Source: Thermoactinomyces sp. DSM 45891
Lineage (GTDB): Bacteria > Bacillota > Bacilli > Thermoactinomycetales > Thermoactinomycetaceae
Reading direction: 5' to 3'
DNA: 64,000 nt
Assembly: GCF_900119485.1 (NCBI RefSeq)
Contig: NZ_FPJZ01000014.1
Span: 1 to 64,000, forward strand
The notes under the pieces: generated by a model
What the model saw: only the letters and a program-made list of their open reading frames with translations
The model's database searches: none
Told to the model about the DNA's origin: nothing
Shown: positions 42,635 through 50,517 of the stretch, in pieces
Layout of the letters: each line of letters starts with the position of its first letter
How positions within the stretch are numbered: the first letter of the stretch is position 1
Program-made: the position numbers and the translations under genes

Positions 42635-42693
42635 CAGAACAACACTCCTCTAATGATTTGTGAATTCTGATGACAACCGCACGAATCATGGCA

Positions 42694-42737
42694 ATAAAAA
42701 ACCGAAGCAAAAAGGAGTAAGATCTCCTTGCTTCGGG
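42694..42737 (-). terminator. Riboswitch-controlled terminator
   Basis: CCGAAGCAAGGAG-ATCTTA-CTCCTTTTTGCTTCGG then TTTTTTATT on the minus strand. It is the expression platform of the FMN riboswitch. Confidence 0.85.
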
Positions 42738-42837
42738 GTTGTTTGTACGCCAAAGACGAACTACAGGATTTTCGGTAAAAGTTATACTCAAAAAAGCCCG
42801 TAGATACTCTGTTTTTTCAACAGTCGTACGAGTTATC

Positions 42838-42971
42838 ATCCTTCTCCCATCCAGACTATACTGTCGGCCCCGGAGTTTCACCGAGTCAACCGCTATAAGC
42901 GGGTCACGGGCTGAGGTAGTGCAGACTACCATCACCGTCGGTCGGGAATTTCACCCTGCCCCGAAGGATCC
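42838..42971 (-). ncRNA. FMN riboswitch (RFN element)
   Basis: The conserved RFN core is present in full on the minus strand: CTTCGGGGCAGGGTGAAATT then CCCGACCGACGGTGATGG, a variable arm, CAGCCCGTGACCCGC, GGTTGACTCGGTGAAACTCC and GGGGCCGACAGTATAGTCTG then GATGGGAGAAGGAT. FMN binding favours the downstream terminator and shuts off ribU. Confidence 0.95.
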
Positions 42972-43076
42972 ATGAAACATATTCACTTTTCCATACTATA
43001 TAAATATAAAATGTTACAAGGGATAGGTCAACTTACTTATATTTAAAATCATAATAAAAAACTGGAACCCCACACA

Positions 43077-43104
43077 TTGACATATCGATAAATCGTGATA
43101 TGAT
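43077..43104 (+). promoter_or_regulatory. arsR-like promoter with operator
   Basis: TTGACA-16-TATGAT. The spacer holds an inverted ATATCG…CGTGATAT element that resembles the arms of the repeat at 43471-43524, so the regulator may bind both. Confidence 0.55.
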
Positions 43105-43110
43105 TAAATC

Positions 43111-43413
43111 ATGGAGCCAATCGAGATTTTTAAAGCACTAGCAAATGAATCAAGGTTACAAATCTTACACTGGTTGAAGGAGCCTGATCGTCATTTTACA
43201 CCCCATGAAGGAGTGGATATGAATATAACAGGGGTATGTGTTAGTCAGATAACAGATAAATTGAAAATGACACAATCGACTGCTTCCCAATATCTCACGA
43301 TTCTATTAAGAGCGGGCTTGATCAAGGCATCCCGTATAGGAAAATATACGTACTATAAAAGAGATGAGGGCACCTTTGAAAAAATTGCCGATTTGTTGAA
43401 AGTCGAAATATAA
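43111..43413 (+). CDS. ArsR-family HTH repressor
   Basis: 100 residues: FKALANESRLQILHWL and the recognition region DKLKMTQSTASQYLTILLRA are the winged HTH of ArsR/SmtB proteins. No CxC metal site; one Cys (GVCVSQI) in the wing-helix. It likely controls itself and the MFS gene behind it. The start lies six bases after the -10, so the mRNA is nearly leaderless. Confidence 0.85.
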   Translation: MEPIEIFKALANESRLQILHWLKEPDRHFTPHEGVDMNITGVCVSQITDKLKMTQSTASQYLTILLRAGLIKASRIGKYTYYKRDEGTFEKIADLLKVEI

Positions 43414-43454
43414 TCATGAAACTGTATGATGATACCAAGGTCCCGTTTTATAGT

Positions 43455-43532
43455 CGTTGTAAAAATAGACATCGCGATATGTAGATGTTTATTTTTACAA
43501 CGAAACAAATCTACATATCGCGATTTGTTTTT
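43455..43532 (+). promoter_or_regulatory. Nested inverted repeats between arsR-like and MFS genes
   Basis: Two perfect inverted repeats interlock. Stem A pairs CGTTGTAAAAATA (43455-43467) with 43490-43502. Stem B pairs ATCGCGATATGTAGAT (43471-43486) with 43509-43524, followed by TTGTTTTTTT. They cannot form together. Stem B alone is a terminator, stem A would disrupt it. Its arms also carry the ACATATCGCGAT-type operator core, so repressor binding to DNA is an alternative reading. Confidence 0.6.
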
Positions 43533-43565
43533 TTATGAAGATAATAAATAAGGGAGTGGATGATA

Positions 43566-44756
43566 ATGTCCAACATTTGGAAAGTTTATATGTTAGCTTT
43601 AGCTAGTTTTTTAGTAGGTACCTCGGAGTACGTGATTTCAGGCACTTTGGACAAGATTTCCCATACATTAGGAGTCACAATCGGTTCTGCGGGCCAGTTG
43701 ATTACAATCTTTTCCCTTGTGTATGCGATTTTTACGCCTATTTTGATGGCAGTAACAGCCAGTATGGATAGAAGAAAATTAATGATGTATGCCCTCAGTT
43801 TGTTTGTGATAGGGAATATGGTGGCATTTGTACTACCTGGATATGCATGGTTTATTTCAGCTAGGATCATTATGGCAATGGGAGAAGGTGTAGTGGTGGT
43901 AAATGCACTAACCATCGCAGCTAAAATCGCACCGGAAGGAAAAAGAGGTGGCGCGATTGCTACTGTAGTAATGGGGTTCACCGCTTCTCTCATTATCGGT
44001 GTTCCCATTGGAAGAGTAGTGGCAGAAGCATTTGGCTGGAAGTCTATATTTGGTGGGATTGCCTTATTGGGATTACTTGTTATGTTGGTTTTATATTTGA
44101 TTCTTCCGCAAATCCAAGGGGATAAGCCGGTGCCTTTATGGAAACAACTTGCTCTTTTTAAAAATCCCAAAATCGCAATGGGCTTATCGATTACCTTTTT
44201 CTGGCTAGGTGGATATTCGATTGTCTTTACGTATCTATCGCCATACCTCATTACCATTTCTGGGATTAGCGAGAGTATGATGAGTGGCATTCTACTTATG
44301 TTTGGTATCGCAAGTTTGGTAGGATCAAAATTCGGAGGATTTAGCACTGATCGCTGGGGAGTGTCTGCTACATTGATCAGTAGTATGACGCTGCATATTA
44401 TCATGTTAGTTTTGCTATCCGTTGTAACCGGCTCGTATATGGGAGTACTCATTATTCTTATGTTATGGTCGTTCGCTGCATGGACTACAGGTCCAACTCA
44501 ACAGTATAATCTAGCTACTCTAGAACCAGAAGTATCGGGTGTATTGCTTGGTATTAATCAGTCTATGATGCAATTAGCAATGGCTGTAGGTGCAGGGATT
44601 GGAGGCATTTTCGTAGAGAAGGTATCTCTGTCTTCTGTTACTTGGATCGGAGCGTTTGGAGTTGCGATCGCCATGGTTGCGGCTTTCATCTTGATGAGTA
44701 AACAGAAATCATCGAATATAAGAGGGATAGTCAGTGATAGGGATTTACTAGATTAG
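43566..44756 (+). CDS. MFS efflux transporter (DHA1 type)
   Basis: 396 residues from the second ATG (GGGAG nine bases upstream). Twelve hydrophobic segments, the ASMDRRKLM loop after helix 2 and a PIGRVVAEAFGWKSIFGG helix-5 signature place it with AraJ/YdhP-type drug or sugar efflux proteins. Expected to expel a small compound by proton antiport; controlled by the ArsR-like repressor. Substrate unknown. Confidence 0.82.
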   Translation: MSNIWKVYMLALASFLVGTSEYVISGTLDKISHTLGVTIGSAGQLITIFSLVYAIFTPILMAVTASMDRRKLMMYALSLFVIGNMVAFVLPGYAWFISARIIMAMGEGVVVVNALTIAAKIAPEGKRGGAIATVVMGFTASLIIGVPIGRVVAEAFGWKSIFGGIALLGLLVMLVLYLILPQIQGDKPVPLWKQLALFKNPKIAMGLSITFFWLGGYSIVFTYLSPYLITISGISESMMSGILLMFGIASLVGSKFGGFSTDRWGVSATLISSMTLHIIMLVLLSVVTGSYMGVLIILMLWSFAAWTTGPTQQYNLATLEPEVSGVLLGINQSMMQLAMAVGAGIGGIFVEKVSLSSVTWIGAFGVAIAMVAAFILMSKQKSSNIRGIVSDRDLLD

Positions 44757-44776
44757 TTATATTGAACAGAAAAGAC

Positions 44777-44817
44777 AGCTCTGTCTATCATTAGGATTGA
44801 GAGACAGAGCTTTTTAT
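44777..44817 (+). terminator. MFS gene terminator
   Basis: AGCTCTGTCT … GAGACAGAGCT followed by TTTTATATT. Confidence 0.8.
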
Positions 44818-44857
44818 ATTGTCATTATAGATCCAGCACTTGACATAGCTAAAGTCC

Positions 44858-45778
44858 TTATTCCTCACGTGTTGCTTGATATGCAGATAATGCAGTATAG
44901 ATTGTCTCAAGCGTAGGTGCTTGCATTTGCTCTGGTTTCACATGCAACAAATATCCGTGAAAGTGATCTGTCTCAATCGGTTGTCCCTTTTCAATATCGC
45001 GGGACATCGACGATTTCATACTCTCGTGCAAATGGAGAGACCTCTTCATAACTTGTTGATAAACCTCGTCAAAATGAAGTTGTGGTTCTTGAGATTGAGC
45101 GATCTGGATTACTTCCTGTGCAAGTCGCCGATAAGTCCGTTCCCCAGTGGGAGTATCCCAGATTGTACCGATGCTACTGCGAGTAAGCGATGTCATGCCG
45201 CTCATGGTGGAGATAAACACATATTTCTTCCACACATCTAGCCCGATCTGAGAGCTTTGAGTTATGTTACATGTCACACCTGCAAACAACTGCGCCATCT
45301 GATCCATTCGCCCGCTTGCTTGCCCGGACCATTCTCCGTATACCAGATCATGAAAAGGGCTGTATTGTTCAATATACCCCTCTGCATTTACCGTAGATTC
45401 GATCACACAGAGTCCGCCTAATATCTTTTCTTTTCCATAACGCTCCTGTAGAAGAGGGAAATGAGCAAAACCATTTAATAGAGGAAGGATAGTCGTGTTG
45501 GATGATACATAAGGATCTAAAGAAGATAATACATCCGTTAAGTGGTATGCCTTTACCGATAAAATAATGAGATCAAAGGGCTCTGCTGATTGTCCGTATG
45601 TAATCGTCGGTACGGCTAATTTAGCATCACCGTGAACGCTTTTTATGATCAAGCCTTCATTGTTCAACTGTTCTTGCCGCTTTCGACGAACGAGAAACGT
45701 AACATCTGCCCCTTTTTCAAATAATCTTCCCCCGAAATAGCCACCTACTGCTCCTGCTCCAACTACGAGTACCCGCAT
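44858..45778 (-). CDS. panE: 2-dehydropantoate 2-reductase
   Basis: 306 residues from ATG 45778 (AAGGAGG upstream). N-terminal MRVLVVGAGAVGGYFGGRL NADP-binding motif, the conserved Lys in SVKAYHL, LLNGFAH, and GVCVIES-like LGGLCVIEST followed by a C-terminal KKYVFISTMSGMTSLTR helix with the catalytic Lys. Reduces ketopantoate to pantoate for coenzyme A synthesis. Paralogue-rich family; it may not be the only copy in the genome. Confidence 0.85.
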   Translation of the reverse strand: MRVLVVGAGAVGGYFGGRLFEKGADVTFLVRRKRQEQLNNEGLIIKSVHGDAKLAVPTITYGQSAEPFDLIILSVKAYHLTDVLSSLDPYVSSNTTILPLLNGFAHFPLLQERYGKEKILGGLCVIESTVNAEGYIEQYSPFHDLVYGEWSGQASGRMDQMAQLFAGVTCNITQSSQIGLDVWKKYVFISTMSGMTSLTRSSIGTIWDTPTGERTYRRLAQEVIQIAQSQEPQLHFDEVYQQVMKRSLHLHESMKSSMSRDIEKGQPIETDHFHGYLLHVKPEQMQAPTLETIYTALSAYQATREE

Positions 45779-45932
45779 ATTTCCTTCCTCCTTAAGCATT
45801 TCTCTCTATAGTAACACTTCTCCTTAAAATGATGAGAAAAAAGAAAGTCGCTAAAAAGAAGGAAAAGATCCTGTTAAAACGAAATTAAGTACACGTAGGT
45901 AATGGACTACTAGGAAAAATGGAGGGCAGTTA

Positions 45933-46298
45933 ATGGAATGCAAAAAAGTACTCGTTGTGGATGACCAATACGGAATCCGAATCTTAGTCAAAGAAGTCTT
46001 TTCCAAATATCCATTACAGGTACTTCAAGCAGCCAATGGAATGCAGGCACTTGAAATTGTGCAAAGCGAGCGTCCGGATTTAATATTATTGGATATGAAA
46101 ATGCCGGGTATGGATGGGTTAGAGATTTTACGCCGACTAAAAAAGATGGATGAAACACTAAAGGTCATTATGATGACCGCCTATGGAGAGCTGGATATGG
46201 TCGAAAAGGCTACCCATCTAGGAGCGTTGGCTCATTTTACAAAACCATTTGATATTCAAGATCTATGTAACGAAGTGATTCGTCAACTCGCATCATGA
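45933..46298 (+). CDS. spo0F: Sporulation phosphorelay response regulator Spo0F
   Basis: 121 residues, a stand-alone receiver domain. Acidic pair in VVDDQYG, phosphoacceptor Asp in LLDMKMPGMDG (about 54), Thr in MMTAYGE and Lys in FTKPFD. No output domain. Position between pyrG and fbaA equals that of spo0F in Bacillus. It relays phosphate from sensor kinases to Spo0B at sporulation onset. Confidence 0.92.
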   Translation: MECKKVLVVDDQYGIRILVKEVFSKYPLQVLQAANGMQALEIVQSERPDLILLDMKMPGMDGLEILRRLKKMDETLKVIMMTAYGELDMVEKATHLGALAHFTKPFDIQDLCNEVIRQLAS

Positions 46299-46320
46299 AT
46301 GAAAGTCAGGAGGAATCGAC

Positions 46321-46692
46321 GTGGAAGTGAAAATTCGATTACGTATGAGCCAAGCGGATGCTCATTATGGTGGAGATTTAGTGGACGGTGCAAGAATGTT
46401 AGCTCTGTTTGGAGATGTAGCTACGGAGCTGCTGATCCGAAATGATGGCGATGAAGGCTTGTTTGTGGCTTATGATGAAGTGGTTTTTACGGGCCCAGTT
46501 TATGCTGGCGACTACATAGAGGCAGTAGGAATGATTACGAAAGTAGGAAATACATCTAGGAAAATGAGCTTTGAAGCATATAAAGTGATTGAAGCAAGTC
46601 GCGATCCGGAGTATCCCTATAAAGCTTTTGTATTAGAAGAGCCAAAACTGGTTACCAAAGCATCTGGCACCTGTGTGGTACCTCCTAGGTAA
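46321..46692 (+). CDS. kal: 3-aminobutyryl-CoA ammonia-lyase (hotdog fold)
   Basis: 123 residues. The segment MSQADAHYGGDLVDGARMLALFGD and a following FTGPVYAGDYIEAVGMITKVGN strand match Kal of lysine fermentation, which releases ammonia from 3-aminobutyryl-CoA to give crotonyl-CoA. Length is typical. GTG start after AGGAGGAATCGAC. Directly followed by kce, its pathway partner. Confidence 0.8.
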   Translation: MEVKIRLRMSQADAHYGGDLVDGARMLALFGDVATELLIRNDGDEGLFVAYDEVVFTGPVYAGDYIEAVGMITKVGNTSRKMSFEAYKVIEASRDPEYPYKAFVLEEPKLVTKASGTCVVPPR

Positions 46693-46758
46693 AACAAGGG
46701 CCTTTTTTTGCATTGAGAAAAAGATAAAACAATTCAAATATCGTAGGAGAGTATATTT

Positions 46759-47568
46759 ATGCAAAAGTTGATTATTACAGTTGCTTTAGTAGGTGCAGAG
46801 GTTCGGAAGGAGGATACGCCTCATCTACCGATTACCCCAGATGAAATAGCGGAGCAAGCACGAGAAGTGTATGAAGCAGGCGCCTCCATCGTTCATATTC
46901 ACGCAAGGGATTTAGAGGGTAATTCGACACAAGATAGGGAAGTATACAGAGAGATCATCGCAAAGATTAGAGAGAGATGTCCGATTATCATTCAAGTGTC
47001 TACAGGGGGAGCGGTAGGCATGACAGATGATGAACGGATCCAGCCAGTAAGTCTGAAGCCAGAGATGGCTACTCTAACAACCGGAACAGTTAACTTTGGC
47101 GAAGAAGTGTTTATGAACTCAGCAACACAGATCCGCCGTTTTGCGTTAGAGATGAAGGAAAATGGGATTCGTCCAGAGTTTGAAATTTTTGATACAGGAA
47201 TGATTGAAAACGCTTACAAGTTAGTTCGAGACGGCTATGTTCGCGGGCACCTACATTATGACTTTGTGATGGGAGTTCCCGGGGCAATGCCAGCAACACC
47301 TGAACAGTTGCTATTTGTGAGTAAACAGATTCCAGAAGGAGCGACGTGGACCGTTGCTGGAGTGGGTCGTGCCCAGTTGCCAATGTCTACCATGGCTATT
47401 TTATTAGGTGGGCATGTTCGCGTTGGTTTAGAAGATAATATATATTATAGAAAAGGTGAATTGGCGACAAATCGACAATTGGTGGAGAGAGTGGTGCGGA
47501 TTTCCCGGGAAATAGGTCGGGAAATTGCGACTCCTGACGAGGCGAGGAAGATCTTGCAAATTTCATGA
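46759..47568 (+). CDS. kce: 3-keto-5-aminohexanoate cleavage enzyme (BKACE)
   Basis: 269 residues of the DUF849/BKACE family. The zinc-site VHIHARD (about 46-52), STGGAVGMTDDERI, the TTGTVNFG strand and HVRVGLEDN are present. Kce condenses 3-keto-5-aminohexanoate with acetyl-CoA to acetoacetate and 3-aminobutyryl-CoA; BKACE members vary in substrate, but the adjacent kal supports this reaction. The earlier lysine pathway genes are not in the window. Confidence 0.82.
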   Translation: MQKLIITVALVGAEVRKEDTPHLPITPDEIAEQAREVYEAGASIVHIHARDLEGNSTQDREVYREIIAKIRERCPIIIQVSTGGAVGMTDDERIQPVSLKPEMATLTTGTVNFGEEVFMNSATQIRRFALEMKENGIRPEFEIFDTGMIENAYKLVRDGYVRGHLHYDFVMGVPGAMPATPEQLLFVSKQIPEGATWTVAGVGRAQLPMSTMAILLGGHVRVGLEDNIYYRKGELATNRQLVERVVRISREIGREIATPDEARKILQIS

Positions 47569-47637
47569 TCCCTCTCGCAGAAGATGGGCTCTTCTGCTAA
47601 GATAAATTTGTTGAAGTTAATTGAGGGGGTTGTACAT

Positions 47638-48492
47638 ATGGCATTAGTGTCTATGAATGCATTTTTACCACGAGCCAAAAAAGAAGGGTTTGCGGTAGGT
47701 CAGTTTAATATCAACAACCTAGAATATGTTCAAGCCATTGTAGCGGCAGGGAAAGAGTTGAATTCTCCCCTGATTTTTGGTGCTAGCGAAGGTGCGATTC
47801 GCTATATGGGCTTAAAGAATGTAGTAGCATTATCGAAGATCGCGGCAGAAGAATCTGGTTTGCCGATTGCGCTTCATTTGGACCATGGAAGTAGCTTTGA
47901 AGTGGTCATGCAATGTATTCGTGAAGGGTTTTCTTCTGTTATGTTTGATGGTTCCCACTATCCGCTAGACGAAAATATCCGTTTGACCCAAAAGGTTGTG
48001 GAAGCGGCTCATGCTGTCGGAGTATCAGTAGAGGGTGAGCTCGGAACCATCGGAGGTGTAGAAGATGATCTAGACGTAGCGGATGAAGATGCAACTCTAG
48101 CGAATGCGAAAGATGCGATCCGTTTCTGGCAAGAGACACGTGTGGATGCGATGGCTATTGCCGTAGGAACTGCACACGGGATTTATAAAGGTGAACCTAA
48201 GATTCGTTTTGATATTATCGAAGAGGTAGCAAATGCAATTGATGCACCCATCGTTCTCCATGGTGGCTCGGGTGTACCGGATGAAGCGATCCGTCAATCG
48301 ATCCAGCGTGGTGTAGGTAAAATCAACGTCAATACAGAAAACCAAGTAACTAGTACGAAGTTGGTACGCGAGCTTCTTACAAGTAATCACGAAATGATTG
48401 ACCCACGCAAATACTTAGGTCCAGCGCGTGACGCCATTAAAGAGACAGTGAAAGATAAAATTCGTCTCTTTGGTAGTGAAGGAAAAGCATAA
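47638..48492 (+). CDS. fbaA: Class II fructose-bisphosphate aldolase
   Basis: 284 residues from ATG 47638 (GAGGGGG upstream; the in-frame upstream extension lacks family resemblance). Zinc ligands in LHLDHGSSFE and GTAHGIYKGEP, LHGGSGVPDEAI phosphate loop, and KINVNTENQ. Cleaves fructose 1,6-bisphosphate in glycolysis and works in reverse with GlpX encoded nearby. Confidence 0.95.
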   Translation: MALVSMNAFLPRAKKEGFAVGQFNINNLEYVQAIVAAGKELNSPLIFGASEGAIRYMGLKNVVALSKIAAEESGLPIALHLDHGSSFEVVMQCIREGFSSVMFDGSHYPLDENIRLTQKVVEAAHAVGVSVEGELGTIGGVEDDLDVADEDATLANAKDAIRFWQETRVDAMAIAVGTAHGIYKGEPKIRFDIIEEVANAIDAPIVLHGGSGVPDEAIRQSIQRGVGKINVNTENQVTSTKLVRELLTSNHEMIDPRKYLGPARDAIKETVKDKIRLFGSEGKA

Positions 48493-48567
48493 GTCTTGCC
48501 TAGTGTCCGAGGTTATGCATAGTTTAAGGGCAATCGGGTACAATGGCAGTAGTTGAACAAGGTAAGA

Positions 48568-48612
48568 GTAGATAGATAGGTGCGAAAGGGTGCCTTATCT
48601 ATCTACCTTTTC
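48568..48612 (+). terminator. fbaA terminator
   Basis: GTAGATAGATA … TTATCTATCTAC stem with inner GGTGC/GGTGCC and a following TTTTCTTTCTT. Confidence 0.75.
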
Positions 48613-48639
48613 TTTCTTACATAAAGGAGTGGGAAGTAT

Positions 48640-49287
48640 ATGAAGTTCTTTTTAGATACAGCAGTTGTAGAAGAAATTCGTGAAGTTCATTCATTAGGAT
48701 TACTATCAGGTGTGACAACCAATCCAAGTTTAATTGCTAGTTCTGGTCGTGTGTTCGAAGAGGTACTTGCTGAAATTACTAGTTTTGTAAAGGGTCCAGT
48801 GAGTGGAGAAGTGATGTCTCCTAACCATGAAGGCATGATCGAAGAGGGAGAGCGCCTTGCTAAAATTGCTCCTAACTTAAATGTAAAACTCCCGATGACC
48901 TTAGAAGGGTTAAAGGCAGTTCGTCACTTTGCTAATAAAGGCATTCAGACAAATGTTACTTTGATTTTCTCTGCTAACCAAGCTTTGATGGCAGCACGAG
49001 CAGGGGCGACTTTTGTTAGCCCGTTTTTAGGGCGCTTGGATGATATTAGCTATGACGGTGTGGAGCTCATCCAACAAATTCGTGATATCTTTGACATCCA
49101 CGGCCTTGATACACAAATTATTGCCGCGAGTGTTCGCCATCCGATCCATGTGACCCAAGCTGCACTAGCCGGGGCTGACATCGCGACCCTTCCATACAAA
49201 ATCCTTACTCAAATGGTGAATCACCCACTTACCACTCAAGGGATTGCTAAGTTTGAAGCAGACTGGAAAAATGCGAAGTCGAAATAA
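48640..49287 (+). CDS. tal: Transaldolase, small (TalC/Fsa-like) type
   Basis: 215 residues: MKFFLDTAVVEEIREV, GVTTNPSLIASSGR, the Schiff-base Lys in NVKLPMT, NVTLIFSANQALMAARAGA and FVSPFLGRLDD. Equivalent to B. subtilis YwjH. Transfers dihydroxyacetone units in the pentose phosphate pathway. Confidence 0.93.
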   Translation: MKFFLDTAVVEEIREVHSLGLLSGVTTNPSLIASSGRVFEEVLAEITSFVKGPVSGEVMSPNHEGMIEEGERLAKIAPNLNVKLPMTLEGLKAVRHFANKGIQTNVTLIFSANQALMAARAGATFVSPFLGRLDDISYDGVELIQQIRDIFDIHGLDTQIIAASVRHPIHVTQAALAGADIATLPYKILTQMVNHPLTTQGIAKFEADWKNAKSK

Positions 49288-49305
49288 GCAAGTATGAGTT
49301 ATCTA

Positions 49306-49346
49306 TGAGAGGGGCCCCTTGCTAAGTAGGGGTCCTTCTTTTTTGT
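49306..49346 (+). terminator. tal terminator
   Basis: GAGGGGCCCCT … AGTAGGGGTCCTTC followed by TTTTTT. Confidence 0.7.
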
Positions 49347-49490
49347 AGCACTGCTAGCTTCATTACTCTAGTCTGTACTTCCATCTTTTTACACCATGTG
49401 TTACATTTACGCCAAATATAATACACTAATTAAAAGATATGCTATGCTAATTACATAAATAGTCATGAACGAATAAAGGAGATGGATAGA

Positions 49491-50456
49491 ATGGAACGAA
49501 GTTTAACAATGGAGCTTGTACGTGTCACAGAAGCCGCGGCCATTGCGTCCGGCCGTTGGATCGGATCGGGTAAGAAGGACGAGGCAGATGCAGCCGCTAC
49601 TTCCGCTATGAGACAGGTATTTGATACCATTCCTATGCGTGGAACCGTTGTAATAGGAGAAGGGGAAATGGATGAAGCGCCTATGCTTTATATTGGAGAG
49701 CGTCTCGGGCTTGGCTATCTACCTGAAGTGGATGTAGCTGTTGATCCATTAGAGGGAACGAATATCGTTGCCAATGGCTTGTGGAATGCGCTCGCAGTGG
49801 TTGCGTTGGCTCCCAAAGGTGGTTTGTTGCATGCTCCTGATATGTATATGGATAAGATAGCAGTGGGCCCAAAAGCGGTTGGACAAGTTGATATAGATGC
49901 TCCCGTCATTGATAATTTAAAGGCGGTCGCCAGGGCTAATGGCAAAGATATGGAAGACCTAGTAGCTGTATTACTGGATCGTCCTCGTCATGCTAAGATA
50001 ATCGAAGAGATTCGCCAAGCGGGTGCAAGAATCAAATTAATACCTGACGGAGATGTAGCCGCCGCTCTAAACACGGGCTTCTATGATACAGGGGTTGATA
50101 TATTATTCGGTTCGGGAGGTGCGCCAGAGGGTGTGCTAGCCGCGGTAGGGTTAAAGTGCCTGGGTGGAGAAATGATAGGTAGACTTTTACCAGAGGATGA
50201 CGAGCAGTTCGAGCGTTGTCTGCGAATGGGGATTGAAGATCCGAAGAAAGTGCTGCGCATGACTGATCTCGTTCGTACGGAAGATGCTATTTTTGCCGCA
50301 ACAGGCGTGACAGATGGCGAGTTATTACGTGGAGTTCGCTACAAAGGGGATAAGGTTCAAACACATTCTCTTGTCATGCGGGCGAAAACAGGTACCATTC
50401 GTTTTATGGAAGGGACGCACAGATTAGAAAAGAAACCAAATTACGTGTTAGAATAG
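49491..50456 (+). CDS. glpX: Fructose-1,6-bisphosphatase class II
   Basis: 321 residues from ATG 49491 (AAGGAG nine bases upstream). Metal and substrate motifs: IGEGEMDEAPML, DVAVDPLEGTNIVANG, GDGDVAAAL-like PDGDVAAALNTG and GSGGAPEGVLAAVG. A gluconeogenic phosphatase, equivalent to YwjI. In B. subtilis murAB separates tal and glpX; no murA is seen here. Confidence 0.93.
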   Translation: MERSLTMELVRVTEAAAIASGRWIGSGKKDEADAAATSAMRQVFDTIPMRGTVVIGEGEMDEAPMLYIGERLGLGYLPEVDVAVDPLEGTNIVANGLWNALAVVALAPKGGLLHAPDMYMDKIAVGPKAVGQVDIDAPVIDNLKAVARANGKDMEDLVAVLLDRPRHAKIIEEIRQAGARIKLIPDGDVAAALNTGFYDTGVDILFGSGGAPEGVLAAVGLKCLGGEMIGRLLPEDDEQFERCLRMGIEDPKKVLRMTDLVRTEDAIFAATGVTDGELLRGVRYKGDKVQTHSLVMRAKTGTIRFMEGTHRLEKKPNYVLE

Positions 50457-50460
50457 ATGG

Positions 50461-50517
50461 ACCTGTTCCCACACTGGAACAGGCCAAACGTTCGAGCCTG
50501 AAAAAAAGTGGTGATAC
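50461..50517 (+). promoter_or_regulatory. Hairpin in glpX-rho gap
   Basis: CCTGTTCC-CACACT-GGAACAGG forms a stem without T-tract. May be an mRNA processing or weak termination element before rho. Confidence 0.4.

Noticed and set aside
43586..44452. 288-codon open frame antisense to the MFS gene
   Set aside because: Proline- and isoleucine-rich reverse complement of membrane helices; no start signal.
46321..47568. Complete lysine fermentation pathway
   Set aside because: Only kal and kce occur; aminomutase and dehydrogenase genes are not in the window.
47575..47602. Terminator between kce and fbaA
   Set aside because: GCAGAAG/CTTCTGC stem is present but no T-tract follows; read-through is likely.
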